Source: Deuterostichococcus epilithicus
Taxonomy: Eukaryota > Chlorophyta > Trebouxiophyceae > Prasiolales > Stichococcaceae
NCBI GenBank assembly: GCA_033439295.1
Contig: JAVTLE010000015.1
Coordinates: forward strand, 124,001-188,000
Reading direction: 5' to 3'
Length of the DNA: 64,000 nucleotides
How positions within the stretch are numbered: the stretch's first letter is position 1; each line of letters begins with the position of its first letter. Below, one piece after another: positions 48,617-60,700 of this stretch. The notes beneath the pieces were generated by a model. That model saw only the letters and a list, made by a program, of their open reading frames with translations. It made no database searches and was not told the DNA's origin. The translations under genes and the position numbers were made by a program.

Positions 48617-49393
48617 TTAGTGCCCGTGTCTCTTCTGGGCCATGTGCAGCTGAGTGGCCCTTCTCTGAGGCATGCGCTTGGCGTCTCCACAGTGCGAAAG
48701 ATGTGCCGCTCCGATCTGCCACGGGCAGACAGGCAAGGCTGTTGTCACCAGGCAGCGCCGCACCGACCGAGATTGGTCTGCTCGAGGGTGTCCGTCATGG
48801 CCCCGCACTGGAGTTGTAGGCCGTGTCCAAGCAGAACAGCTGGCACTGCCCATTCGGCTCCAGCGGCGCTGAGAGTGCGCCGTTGTCAGGGAGTGCTGCA
48901 TGTAGACTTGATGCTGACTGCTAAGGCGAGGGGAGGTTTCCTGGTGTGCAGTGATGGTATAGACATTATTACTGGAAGTCCGTCACTGATATTCAATCGT
49001 GGGCGATGTTTTTGAACAATTGTTCGCACCGAGTCGCGGCAGGTCACAGAGGCGGCGGCGTTGCCGCAGGCATGCCATCGTGCCAAATCCACCTCAGTCC
49101 CCCTTGATCCAGGACTCACCCCCAACCGGCAAGCTTCTATAACGCCAGTAAGACATGCTGTGGGCGAGGGGTGGAAGATGGTGTTGTCAGGTCCAGAGGG
49201 CAGGGTGTTATTTGGCGCCGCGCCTGTGGCAGGTTGGTTGCTGCGGAATTATTGCGCATGGTGCTTGCAGAGGTTGTCAGCCGGCATCAACTGCTGCACA
49301 ACCCACAACCCCACAGCCGTGCTGAATGCTGTTTGCAACCTTCAGAGGCTTGTGCACGGAAGGACCTCACCGCTAGTGCTCGCAGCCTTTCAG
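48617..49393. other. Intergenic region between helicase and zinc-ribbon copy B
   Basis: No gene recognised. It should contain the helicase 3' UTR and the promoter of copy B. No strong similarity to the flanks of copies A or C was noticed upstream of about 49385. Confidence 0.35.
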
Positions 49394-50801
49394 GCATGAT
49401 CCTGCTAACTACCAGCTGCCACCCCGCGCAGAGCCTGCAGCGCCACCGAGTGTCGGCTGCTACAGCATCAGCAATATCATTCACGACTATCAGGCGCAGC
49501 TGCGCGACTTGCATCGATCACAGGCACCGGAAGGGCTGCTTGCAGGAGCATCCAAAGTGCCGAGCGACAACCCAGATCTTTGCCGGTGAGGTGCGCTGCT
49601 TCACAGTGCAGTGCTCGATCCGTAAGCGCCCATTACCTATGGTCTGGCTGAGGCGACCTGCACACTCCGCATCATAAGCCGCTCAGGTGGCGCCAGCATC
49701 CCTCACGCAGGCTGCTGGGGAAACGCAGCCGTCAAGCGCAGCTGCAAAGCCACAGCAGGCTGCATCAGACAAGGTGTGCACGCGATGCGGCGAGATCTAC
49801 CCGCTGTTCTACTTCCCGCGCCTCGCCTCGCAGCCGGACGGGCACTGCGTGCAATGCTTCGCCTGCCGGCAGGAGCTGCGGCAGACTGCCAAGCCGCCCC
49901 GAAGGTGCGCCCGCCTGAATGCTGTGGTTGCAATCGGCATGCGTCGCTCGTACAGATCAAGGGGTGTGGGGGATTAAGAATGACAGGCCCAGGTGCGGCT
50001 CAGCACTGGGCACGGCAGTGGCTACACCTCACAGGCACCACCCTGCTTCGGTCTGGTTTCTCCGTGCGCAGACTTGAGTAATGAATCCAGCATTTTGTTT
50101 CAGGGTTGAGCCAGACGAGCATGCGCCAACGGACGAGCCTCGGACCTGCCAGAGATGCGGACAGCTGCTGCGCGCGTCATTCTTCCCGCTGTACTTCAAA
50201 CTGCACGGCGGCCGACATCGAAGTTGCCTGGCTTGCAAAGCCAAGCAGGAGCGCGCATACGCCAGGCGGGTGGTGGTGGTGCCGAAGGCCAAGCAGTGTA
50301 GCCGCTGCAAGGAGGAACAGCCGGCTGCGCAATTCCCGCAGATGCGGCGTTCGCCTGATGGCCTGGCCGCCATCTGCCTTCAATGCCAGCGTGCATATCT
50401 CCGGGGCCACAAGCAGCCTCTCGTCAGCGTGGCCGTGACGGCACGGACGTGCTGGGATTGCGGGCGCAGCCTGCCGGCTGCCGACTTTTATGCCGACGCA
50501 AGGTGTGCCTCGGGGTTCCACTCCAGCAGCGCATTCTGTGGTGTCTCGGTGGTGGTCGGCGCCACATACATGATGGCCTGAAGCTTCGAGCCAGCGAGTG
50601 GACTCCTTCACAATGCAGAGCCTGTCTGTTGGCACGCTCTTGGGGGAGCTGTGGTGTGGCCACCTCAGTCCGGACTTCTGAGTTTTGCTGCTTTGTGTGT
50701 CCAGGCGGGTGAATGGCCTCCAGACTTGCTGCAAAGCATGCCAATTGGCAGCCAGTTCGAGACGACAACAGGCGAGCGCTGTCCCCGGACAGGAGCCATG
50801 A
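49394..50801 (+). CDS. Four-zinc-ribbon repeat protein, copy B
   Basis: This is the best-preserved member of the three-copy family. A conserved first block begins at 49394 (MILLTTSC). Ribbon 1 (exon from about 49718) reads CTRCGEIYPLFYFPR with DGHCVQCFAC. A second long exon (about 50104-50492) holds ribbon 2 CQRCGQLLRASFFPLYF with CLAC, ribbon 3 CSRCKEEQPAAQFPQ with DGLAAICLQC, and the first half of ribbon 4 CWDCGRSLPAADFYADA. The second half, RVNGLQTCCKAC, is in the next exon after an acceptor near 50706, and the stop is at 50799-50801. Ribbon 4 is only complete after splicing. Basic linkers (QERAYARRVVVVPKAK) separate ribbons. The modules should each bind one zinc. DNA or RNA binding is possible but unproven. 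Start and first exons are uncertain, because two frames are open in the conserved 5' block. Homology to copy A continues about 450 bp past the stop. Confidence 0.7.
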
Positions 50802-51862
50802 TGCAGGTGATGCCTGACCGCCTGCGATTGCAAGAAGGGTAGCTGTGCTTCCATAGTGTGTGGATGCACGGCTGCTTTTTCAGACATGTGATTGGAAGTC
50901 GCGGCTTCATCTGCAGGAGGTCATCGCGAAGGCGCACGGCAGCAGTGGGTGAAGTGACCTGCTGTGAGTGCGCGCGTTCCTTCCACGCCAGCAGCAGCGC
51001 TATACGGGTGGGCGCATCAACTGCTGCGGTTGCACATGCCGACGCCACCTCAGACACCACAAGGCATGCGGACTGGCACCTGGTGCGGCCCATCTGCAGC
51101 AGTGCTGCGCTCACTCCGCTGTTGTCCTGGGCGCCCGTGCAGCCGAGAGCTCGGGCCATGCATCTGAGACCACTCGCTCCTTCACGTAAACGCAGGTGCA
51201 GTGCACGCCACAGTGTGTGCTCCAGGGACACAGGCAAGGCGGTGGGCAACTGGAGGCGCTGCGCCTAGCATTTCTGTCGGTGGGGCGGTCGCCACGGAGC
51301 AAAGTGCAATCAGCTGTCGGCGCCCTTGTAAAATGGGCTAGAAGTGCATGGTCAGCTCCGGCAGCGGCCTGCGCGCGCCTTTTTTGCAAGCAATGTAGAC
51401 AAGGCTGTTACCATCTTGTGAGTGTTCGCTGTCGTATTGACGCTGGGCTTTCGTCGCCGTTCAAAAATAACCGTGGGCGCTCCTGTGGGCAGACATAGCG
51501 ACCGACAAACAAACCTGTACACATCGACTTCCTGGAGGCGGCGGTGATGCTGCAGGCCATGGGAATACATGTTGATTGCCACGGCGAACGGTGACAGTAT
51601 GCCGTGCCTATTCCTGTCACTGTTGCTCACGCATGCAGCGGACGATCTAGTGGACTGGCCAAATGGTAAACAGGGGCAGGGTTTTCGGCGCCGCGGTGGC
51701 CTGAGAGGAGGGAGCTGGAATGTTGTTTCACTACTGCAATTTGAAGTTTATGCTCATAACAGTCAGCAGCTGGACCATTCCGGACATATGCTGAGTGGAC
51801 GCATCAGGGGCTCCTGCCGAAACCGGGCACAACCCCACGTCTTGTGATTGCAGAACCTCGAC
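50802..51862. other. Spacer between zinc-ribbon copies B and C
   Basis: 50802 to about 51260 is homologous to the block beyond copy A (about 20790-21305, inverted). It has Cys/His-rich readings (VTCCECARSFHAS; CCGCTCRRHLRHHKAC) in different frames, so it may include further exons of copy B. 51260-51862 shows nothing recognisable apart from presumed promoter sequence for copy C. Confidence 0.4.
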
Positions 51863-53295
51863 ATGATCCTGTTGGTCGCTAGCTATCGGCTTACGCAGAG
51901 TCTGCAGCGCCACGAGGGACCAGCTGGCATAGCATCAGCAATTATTTTCAGTACTTTCAAGCGCAGCAGCGCATTTTGCGTCGATCACTGGCACCGAGAT
52001 TGCAGCTTGCGGGAGCGCCACTGGCGCCAAGCGACCCTCCACACCTGCGCCTGTGTGGTGCGCTTGTCCGGGATGCACTGCTGCATATCTCGGCTGAGGC
52101 TATCGTCTGGCTGAGGGTACGTGCAAACTGCACTCTGCAACTCAGCATTCAGATGGTGCCGGCATTCCCCATGTAGGCTACTGAGGCCGCACAGCCGTCC
52201 AGCGCCGCCCCCGAGGGCAAAACCCGGCATCGGCAGACAAGAAAGCCTGCACGCGATGCGGCACGAGCTACGCGCTGTTTTACTTCCCGCGCCGAGCCTC
52301 ACAGCCAGACAGGCACTGGGTGCACTGCTTCGCCTGCCGGCAGGAGCTGCGGCACATTGCCAAGCCGCCCCGCCGGTGCGCCTGCCGCCTGATTGCACCG
52401 TCTGCAATCGGCCTGCAGTCGGTTCGTAAAGATCAACAGGGTGTGGGGGGTGGGATTTGACAGTCCCGAGTTCGCCTCTGCATTGGAGATGGCAGTGGCT
52501 GCACCTCACAGTAACCCCAACCCTGCTTCGGTCTGGCGTCTCCTGCATAGACTGAACTCATGAAGCCACCCTGTGATGCTCGTCTTCCTCAGACGAGCAT
52601 GCGCCAACGGGTGAACCCCGAACCTGCAACAACTGCGGACAGCTGCTGCGTGCGGCATTCTTCCCGCTGGACTTCACGCTGCTCGGCGGCCAACGCCGCA
52701 CATGTTTGGCATGCGCAGCCAAGCAGGCGCGCGCATATGGCAGGCGGGTGGTAGTGGTTCCGGAGGCCAAGCGGTGCTTCCGCTGCGGGGAGGCGCGGCC
52801 GGCGGCGCAGTTCCCACGGCAGAGGCGGTCATCTGATGGCCTGGCGGCCGTCTGCCTCCAGTGTCAGCGCGCGTATGACCGGGGCCGCAGGCAGCCTCTC
52901 ATCAGCGTGTCCGTGGCTACGAAAGTGTGCGGGTGGTGCAAGTGCAGCCTGCCAGCCGCCGACTTCTCCCTGTTTACAAGGTGTGCCTCGAAGTCATAAA
53001 GCAGCAGCGCATTCTGTGGTGTCTCCTTGGTGGTCGGCGCCACATACAGGCTGGCCCAGCACTTCGAGCCAGCGAGTGGAACCCTACACAACACCTACAC
53101 AACACAGAGCCTGTTGGTTGGCACGCTCTTGGGGAAGCTGTGGTGTGGCTACCAGTCCGCACTGCTGAGTCTGCTGTCGATTGTGTGTCCAGGAAGGTGG
53201 ACGGCCTCCAGGAACAGTGCAAAGCGTGCAGATCGTCCTGGGCGAGTTCGAGGTACCGACGGCAGGCGGGTGCTAGCCCCGGACATGAGCCGTGA
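51863..53295 (+). CDS. Four-zinc-ribbon repeat protein, copy C
   Basis: This is in tandem with copy B, same strand. The conserved 5' block starts at 51863 (MILLVASYRLTQSLQRH). Ribbon 1 (about 52240-52385) reads CTRCGTSYALFYFPR with HWVHCFACRQ. A second long exon (about 52595-52980) holds ribbon 2 CNNCGQLLRAAFFPLDF with CLAC, ribbon 3 CFRCGEARPAAQFPRQRRSS with DGLAAVCLQC, and the half-ribbon CGWCKCSLPAADFSLF. After the intron, KVDGLQEQCKAC completes ribbon 4 and RRQAGASPGHEP leads to the stop at 53293-53295. Ribbon 3 is in frame, unlike in copy A. Similarity to copy B suggests fairly recent tandem duplication. Homology downstream of the stop fades sooner than between A and B. Function is unknown; start and first junction are uncertain. 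Confidence 0.68.
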
Positions 53296-54796
53296 CCTGG
53301 GTGACGCCCGACTGTCCAGTATTGCATGAAGGGTGGCTGTGCTCAACCGGTGTAGCTGGCAGCCAGAATGCTAAGCCAACGCTCGATGTCATTGTATGGC
53401 AACTGGCCGCCGCCGCCGCTGCCGCTGCTGACGCTGCCGGGCACCCGGAATATATGTATATATGCACTGCGACACCCTTACCCTCTGAAGACCGGGACGC
53501 TATCACACGCCACCTTCCCTACCGTTCTGGTAAGCTGCAAGCAGTCCTGGCGAGGAGCCTGAGGGAAACAAACAACGCAGTGTTCTGTCTCATGAAGTGT
53601 CTGATTGCATGAGGCTGACGGGTTGCACCACCTGCCGTCCAGGCTGCCGCGCCAGAGCGCCTGCCACCATCGCCATGCTCAGCCGCCACCATGGGCGGCA
53701 CCTCAGCGTAGCTGGCAGTGCAGCATCCGCGCCGCACACGAGCAGTGACACAGTAGGCGTCAGGAGCGCCACAGTCGCAGGGGCATGGGCTGGCGGGCCG
53801 GCAGCGGGGCATGCTCGGCGGCGGCAGCAGCCGCGCAGCGGCAGCCGCAGCGGCAGCGGCAGCAGCAGCCGACTGCTGTCAAGACCAGCTGGAAGGAGTT
53901 CTCACCCCATCCATCGGCCGGAGTGGCAGCATGCTGTAGCCCCGGCACACTTGTTGTGCCTTTCGAACGCCTGTCTGGCCCGGTTTATGCTGCTTGCTGT
54001 GCATCCAGTGGTGCCCTCAGCATTGATTCGGTGCCCGGCAGCGTGCCGTCTGACATGCAGCTGCATGGTGCACGAGGGTGTTGCTGAGTGCACGAGTTGC
54101 AAGTTTCAGCTGTGCCTGGCCTTTGGGACGCCCCCGCCCCCTCCCGCGCGCGGGTGCCACAGCAGCAGGCCGACTGCAATGCAGGTGTTGTGGAGTATGG
54201 AATACACGCTGGCATAAAAGATGGTCTTCCGCTTGACAAGTCAGCTTTGCTTGCATAAGTAGCAGCACACAATCCGTCGAAGCCTCTCTAGGGAAGCACC
54301 CATACACTATTGTTTCGATGCGGGCAGAAGTCCGCCGACGCGCATACATCAAGACAAGTACTAAGGCTGAACATATTTACCGTGAATAGCAGTCTGCGTC
54401 GCAGGCCACATTTTGCATCTGTCATTTGTCGATGTTCACGGCCACAGCAGCAAATACAGGCCTAGGCTGATGCGTTGTTGGTAGTGCTGGCACTAGCGCC
54501 GGACTCCGCGCCGTCTGTAGTCTCCCATGCCGTGATCACGCTGATCTCTGGCAGCGCTCTGCACACAGGAAGAAGCTGTCTCGTGAGCACGCAGCTACAC
54601 TAGAAACGTCGGAAGCAGGACTGCATATGATTGACATTGCCATGGACATATTGCTATGCTGGCAGCTGTGTGTGGCGTGCTTCCAGCCGCAAACGCCAAA
54701 CGGCATATTGTGGCCCAGAACCATCAAATGCCAGCATCGATTGCGGTTCGACACCTTGCCTGAGACCCTAATAATGCGACTGCGACGAAGGACTCA
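53296..54796. other. Convergent intergenic region
   Basis: This lies between the 3' ends of zinc-ribbon copy C (+) and the receptor kinase (-). A GCAGCGGC-type low-complexity stretch lies at about 53800-53880. 54200-54790 is less GC-rich and shows no gene. Confidence 0.4.
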
Positions 54797-57700
54797 TCAC
54801 CGGCGCTCGTTGTCGAGGTGCGTGAAGGCCGCCGCGGCCGCCGCCGCACGGGCGACCGCCTCGGGGCCGACGGCGGCGGTGCCCGAGGCGAGCTCACTGT
54901 ACCGTTTGCCGCTGTCCAACGACGATGCTTCAGAGGCCTGCTCGTACTCATCGGCGGCCTCATCAAATGGCAGACTGCGGGGCAGGCAGGAACAAACAAA
55001 TCAGCATCAACCCTGGTATTGTAACATGTGCAGGGAGAGAAACAAGAGGGCAGCTCTCGATTGTTCCCAGCAGCTGGCAAAACGCCATCCTCCAAGGGTA
55101 GCAGCACCGTAGACAGCCTCCAGGAGCCGGTTCTCGGGCTGGCAGAAAAAGCGCGAGTCTCGGAGCTGCGTCTTGCTGCACCGGTACCAGCATACGGGGT
55201 GCGCACCCTTCGGCGGCGTCGGATGGTGTGTCGGACAGCGTCAGCACCTCGCCAACGCACTCGAAGCCCTCGATGTGGGCTGCGCAGGAGTCGTGCAGGC
55301 GGCGGAAGCACTCACGGGCGGTCGGACGATCCTCCTGCGGGTGGAATGCCGGACATTGACGCTCAAGCATGACTCGCATCTCCATTGGATGTAGTGACAC
55401 CGAGATTCATTCAGCATGCGCACATGGCAGATGCAGGCAGCACGGCACATTGGAGCAGAGCCCAGCACTGGGTGGGGGGGGGCTGCACGACTACATCTTG
55501 TGACATGCAGTGCTTCATCCTCTCTGTGTCAGACGGGGCCTCGGCATACAGCAGCTCGCATCCAGGGGTCTGCACCCGCAGCACGGCGGGCGTAGCAATC
55601 GACAAGGCGATGGAGCTCAGCAGCCGGCTGTATGTGGCACACCGAGAAGCAGTGATTGAAGGCAAGGCTAGCTTATCCATAATTCGCACCGGATTGTTGA
55701 AAGTGCCACTGTATATTTTGCAGCAGAGAGACTGCAGAGAGGGTCAAAGAAGTCCAGGACTCCTACGGGGTTGAAGACGGTGCAGTCGTTGATGAGCTCG
55801 ATGATGTCAGCAGGGCAGTCGCGGGGCGCCACCGGCACCTCTAGCCGGCCACGCGAGATGGGCGTCTCTCGCGTCACCATCTGCGCAAGGGTTGCGTTCT
55901 CTAATCAGACAGTTGCCCGGGCCTCAGCTCCTTAACGAGACGGCCACTCGAGAATGCCCTTGCGCATGGAGCCAATCAGAGTTGCTGCAGTGACAACGCA
56001 TATGTCTGTGACTCCATCGTCAAATTAGCAGGCCCGCATGCCACAGTTCGGAGGTCGAAGGGATTATCGGCTGTTCAAGTCCTGTGCAAGCAAGTTGCCT
56101 GACAGTCATGCGCAATAAAGATGTTTGCTAGACTGCTACAGTAGTACCCACCTTGCCAGGGCCGTCGCCGCACAGAAGCACATCATTATGTGCGACGCCC
56201 ACCATGCAGGTTGCCACAGCGCATACAGGCGCTGTACGGCAGCACCGTCGGAAACAACGAGGACATGCGTAAGGTAGCAGCAGGCGAGGTAGTCCATTCC
56301 CGTAAAGCCAAGTTCCGAAGCTCAGAAACTGTGTTTGGTGTCCCGAGATGGATCAAATGCTTGCCTCCTGCAGCACGACGCCGAGGCTGAAGATGTCGCT
56401 GGCGGGTGACACCTGCTGCCCCAGAATCGTCTCTGGCGAGGCGTCTGAAAGGTTGAAAAAGCAACAAGCCAGGTCAGGCTCAACTTCAGGGCACAGCAGC
56501 GAGTGTGCGACGCAACGTTTGACCAAAACAGCCGAGCCAACGAGCGAGGTCGCTCCCACTGAAATGCATGGACGGAGGGCCGAAACTCAACGATCACTGA
56601 AACTCTGAAGGGCAGTCGGTGGCTTAAGGGGTTAGGGTTTGGCTCACAGGTGAAGGTCCACTCCATGACATTGGACAGGTGTGTCGCATTGTCCAGCACA
56701 TGCGCCAGCCCCACGTCCGCCACCTGCAGCCGTGGCCGCACGGCGCAGTCATCAGCACCCAGCAGCGGCGCCGTTCGTTCTTGGCGCGACGAGACGAACA
56801 GCATACATTGTGAGCGGCCGAGACGAAGAGGTGGGCTAGGTAAACCCTAAACCCTGCTGCACCCCGAATGGCGGCGGCGGCGCCTCATCAATGACAGTAG
56901 GTGATGAAGGCAGGCGCGCCCGGCCTATGCACATAAGTTGGGTTGTGTCTCTGCTGTCGCCCGGAGACCATGGCGGCGCACCTTGGCACAGTTGCGCTCC
57001 TTGTTGAGCAGGATGTTGGACGACTTGAGGTCGCTGTGCACCACCTGTGGTTCCAGATGCAAGGCGTCAAACTGCCAGAATCCGTGACAGGAGATGCCTG
57101 CCAGGTCACCGCCGGCAGGCTGCCCGCACAAAATGTCCGCGTCGCTGCATGACAGCAAGGCGGTTTCGCAAATAAAGTGGCACTGCAACAAGTCTGCAGC
57201 AAACATGATCTGCCCATTTCCCCAGAGCATTCTGGCCTCCCTTGTGACTAGCTGACACCTGCCAGGGCGTGCGGCCAACAGACCAGCCTCCTCAACGAAA
57301 TTGCGGACAATGGTTGTGTCTACTTGGCTGACACACACTGGAATGGGTCGACTGCCGGCCGCAGGGCGCTGCCTTTCGGGCACTGGGACACTGATCTCGT
57401 AAGAGTTGATGGCCTTCTGCATCGGGCCATTGTAAGACTTCTGCTTGCTGTCACTTGCCTCGTGGGAATGCAGGAAGTGGACGGCGCGAGCAACGTCCAG
57501 CGCCAAGCGGTGGCCGTGGTGGTACCAGGCCAGGCGGTCGTCTTGCGGCAGCGCCATGCACAAGTCCCCGCCTGCGGCCGGGCAAACCACTCAATGGAAG
57601 GCAATGTCTGACGAGAGCGCCTGCAGCACCTTCCGAAGCCCTGTGCTCCAGCAGCCATCCTACCAGCTGGCCAGCATCCCGGAAAAATGTCACTGCGCTA

Positions 57701-60700
57701 GAGACGACGACTCCAGGCCTGAATTGCCGCCCTGCTCATTGGGTCGCCACCGCAGAGAGTCCCAAACAGCGCATTTGTGTGTCACCACAACGCAGCACCC
57801 TGGCTCCTTTCAGCCTGACTCCGAGGCAGGATGGCCAGGTGCGCAGCATAGGTGGCCGCTGTCGGTCTGTCCGCCACACACAACCATGCTGGCCCACATC
57901 CAGCACGCGTCATGGCTGGCTGGCTGGCTGTTTTTGCAGTCAGGGCCGGCGCATATGCATGCGGCTGCAAAGGAGAAATGCGGAGCACGACTCCAGGTCT
58001 CCCACTACAGACGTTGTCCCGAGACTCAGAGTGCGCAGGAGACGAAGACCCAACACATCCACACCGGCCATGTACTCTAGGACGAGGAGCGGCGCGCTGC
58101 CATCAGGCTGAGGACACACGCCGTAAAACTGCACGATGTTGCGGTCGTAGCTCAGTCCCTTCAGCAGTGCCACCTCCTGCGTTCGATTCAGCAACAGCCT
58201 GCTGTCACTGGCAGATGCGCCGGGCGTGCATAGGCACTATGGGAGGCTCTCGTTACGCGTATCCTCCTGTCACAGGCAGGTTCGGCGGTATATCAACATG
58301 CAGGCGCCCTACATCGGTATCAGCAGGGCCTATTTGTCTAGCATAAGACAGGGAGGAAACCGGGAGGAACATGCGGCAAAACCCTGCGGCAGTCTTCGCA
58401 CCTCGACAAACTTGTCCATGTCGGCGGCACCGGCAGTGCGCAGCTGCTTCACCGCCACCTCCTGCACGCCGCCGCGGACACCCTTGTACACCTGCAGCGA
58501 TCACCCCGGTGTTTGTCTCGATGAGCAGTGCAGTGTGGCAGCGGCTCTGTCAGTGACAGGTGTCAGCACGGGACACATGGTGTCAGGCCTGCACCCACAG
58601 CACCCAGCACTCTGGCACTGGCCGAAAGCAGTCCCGCGGTGCAGTGACGCCGGCGGATACATATGTACTGACGAGGTGCTCTCGCAACGAAGCAGCTCAG
58701 CCGCGATACCTTGCCGAAGCTCCCGGCGCCCAGCAGCCAGGCGCTGCCGTCGGCGCGGGTGCAGATGTCCAGCTCTGCTGGGGAGATGACCCACCCCCGC
58801 AGCCGCTGGTCCAGCGCCGCCAGCAGCCCGTGCTCGGAGGAGCCTGTACAGATTTTGGGGTTTAGCAGGCGACAGCCGCTGCTCAGCAGCCTGCATGTTC
58901 TGGTAGCCAATGGCGGTGGACTGCACGTTGTTGTGCGACCGGGAGGCAGGCAGGAGGTGGGTCGACTGAGGAGACGACGGGAGACACCGTGCTGCAGGCA
59001 TGGTGCAGCAGGAATGCAGTGAGCGAGGCGTACCATCCCCGAAGCGAGCTGATCGCCGGCTCCGGAACATGGTGAAGACGACTGCACCAGCACAGACACA
59101 CACTCAATACTTGCGCCAGGCTGGACAGGGCGGCGTTGTCTCTCCCAACACCTCGCCATCTGCCGTGCAGGAGGTGCATCACCACAGGCGCTGCTGTGCA
59201 GACAGCGCAGCGCCGCGCCTGCACACACGGCAACGGCAATGCCGACCAGCACGACCACGCCGGCCGCGGCAATGCCGGCGATGGCGCCGTGCGACAGGCC
59301 GCCTTGGCTGTCGCTGGCGGCGGCGCCAGCCGGTGAAGCGCCGGGCGGTGGCGGAGGCGCGGCCCTACATATAGTTGGTGGGTAAAGTGTCAGCGCTTTG
59401 TGACTGCATGGACTGACTATATGCCAGGCTGCACAGCTGCAGCCGCAAGTGCCATTGGTGGACCACATGTTGCAGGCATTTAAGCAGCGTCAGGCTGGCA
59501 CACGAGCCGCTTAGGCATCCAGCGCTGTGCAGGTCCAGCTGCTAGTCGATGGAATTCGCACCTGACGTAGGGGCGGACAGAGCGGTCCTTCCACCTCTGC
59601 GCAGCTGCCTGTGGCAGCTGTAGGCAGCCATGTTCAAATCTAGTAGTCAGTGGCTGCGTCTCCATCTGCCGAGTGTCGGAATCTAGACATGTGTCGCAAA
59701 ACAAGAAATACGCTTGGCTCTCAAACGCATGACGCCTCCAAGGCATGGGCCTGTTTCACAGCACACCATGCTGAGGCACAACCACGTTGCAGCAGTGGGC
59801 AGAAACAGGCTAACCAGTGCATAAGGCGACAGCTTGGGTCCTGCTGGCCGCGCGGAGGCCAGGCGGATGGCCCCTGGGATGCCGGCGGCAGTCAGAGCGG
59901 CCAGTGCCGGCGCCAGCGCAGCACTCAGGTCCTGCCAGCAGGTGGTCAAGCGGCAGATGTTGTGGCAACATTGAAGACCATGCCTTGGTCGTGTGTTGCG
60001 CATTGCGCTGCAACTGAGCGTGGCAGCGCTGGCACAGGACAGGATTGTTCAGCGGTGGGGCCGTTCCCAACATATGAACAACCCGCGGCTTAATATGCTG
60101 ACTCTGCATGCGTAATTGCAAGCCCTCGCCTCGGGCTCCTGTGAACCAGGACATGCCAAGCTGTGACCTTGCACGACAGAATGAATGATTTTTTTCGTCT
60201 GGCAAAGGTAGGGCAATGCACCTGCACAGTGAAGGTGCCGGGCGCATGCCCGGTGCCAACAAGCAGCGTTGCAGTCGATGCCGTGCGGTCAGCAGCCACC
60301 GCAATGCCCGTCACATTGGCAGACACCAGCTGGGGAACCGCCGACGCCGCCGCCACCAGCAATGCGGTCTGAGCCGGCACCGGCGGCGGCGCCGGCGTGC
60401 CAGAGAGCTGCAGCGCGGGGATCACAGGCATTGAATTCGGAGTCGGGCAGACGTGCGTTGCATAGCTGCAGTGCAGGCGAATTTGCACCTAGCACGATGT
60501 CTGCGGCATCACGTGTTTTGCAGGGCACAAAATCGCAAGTTGGGTCACCGTCGGTAGACAGCAGCCTGCGAGGTTGACTACCGCCCTGACAGCAGATATG
60601 GCCTACAAGAAGGGCCCGCTGAACACCCAGTACCTCCACGGTGACCTCGTACAGGCTCATCTGGGTGTCAAAGTAATTGGATGGCATCCGCAGCAGGAGG

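Noticed and set aside
20790-53340. Zinc-ribbon copies as parts of a transposable element
   Set aside because: No terminal repeats, target-site duplications, transposase or reverse transcriptase motifs were seen around the copies. Segmental gene duplication explains them without a mobile element.
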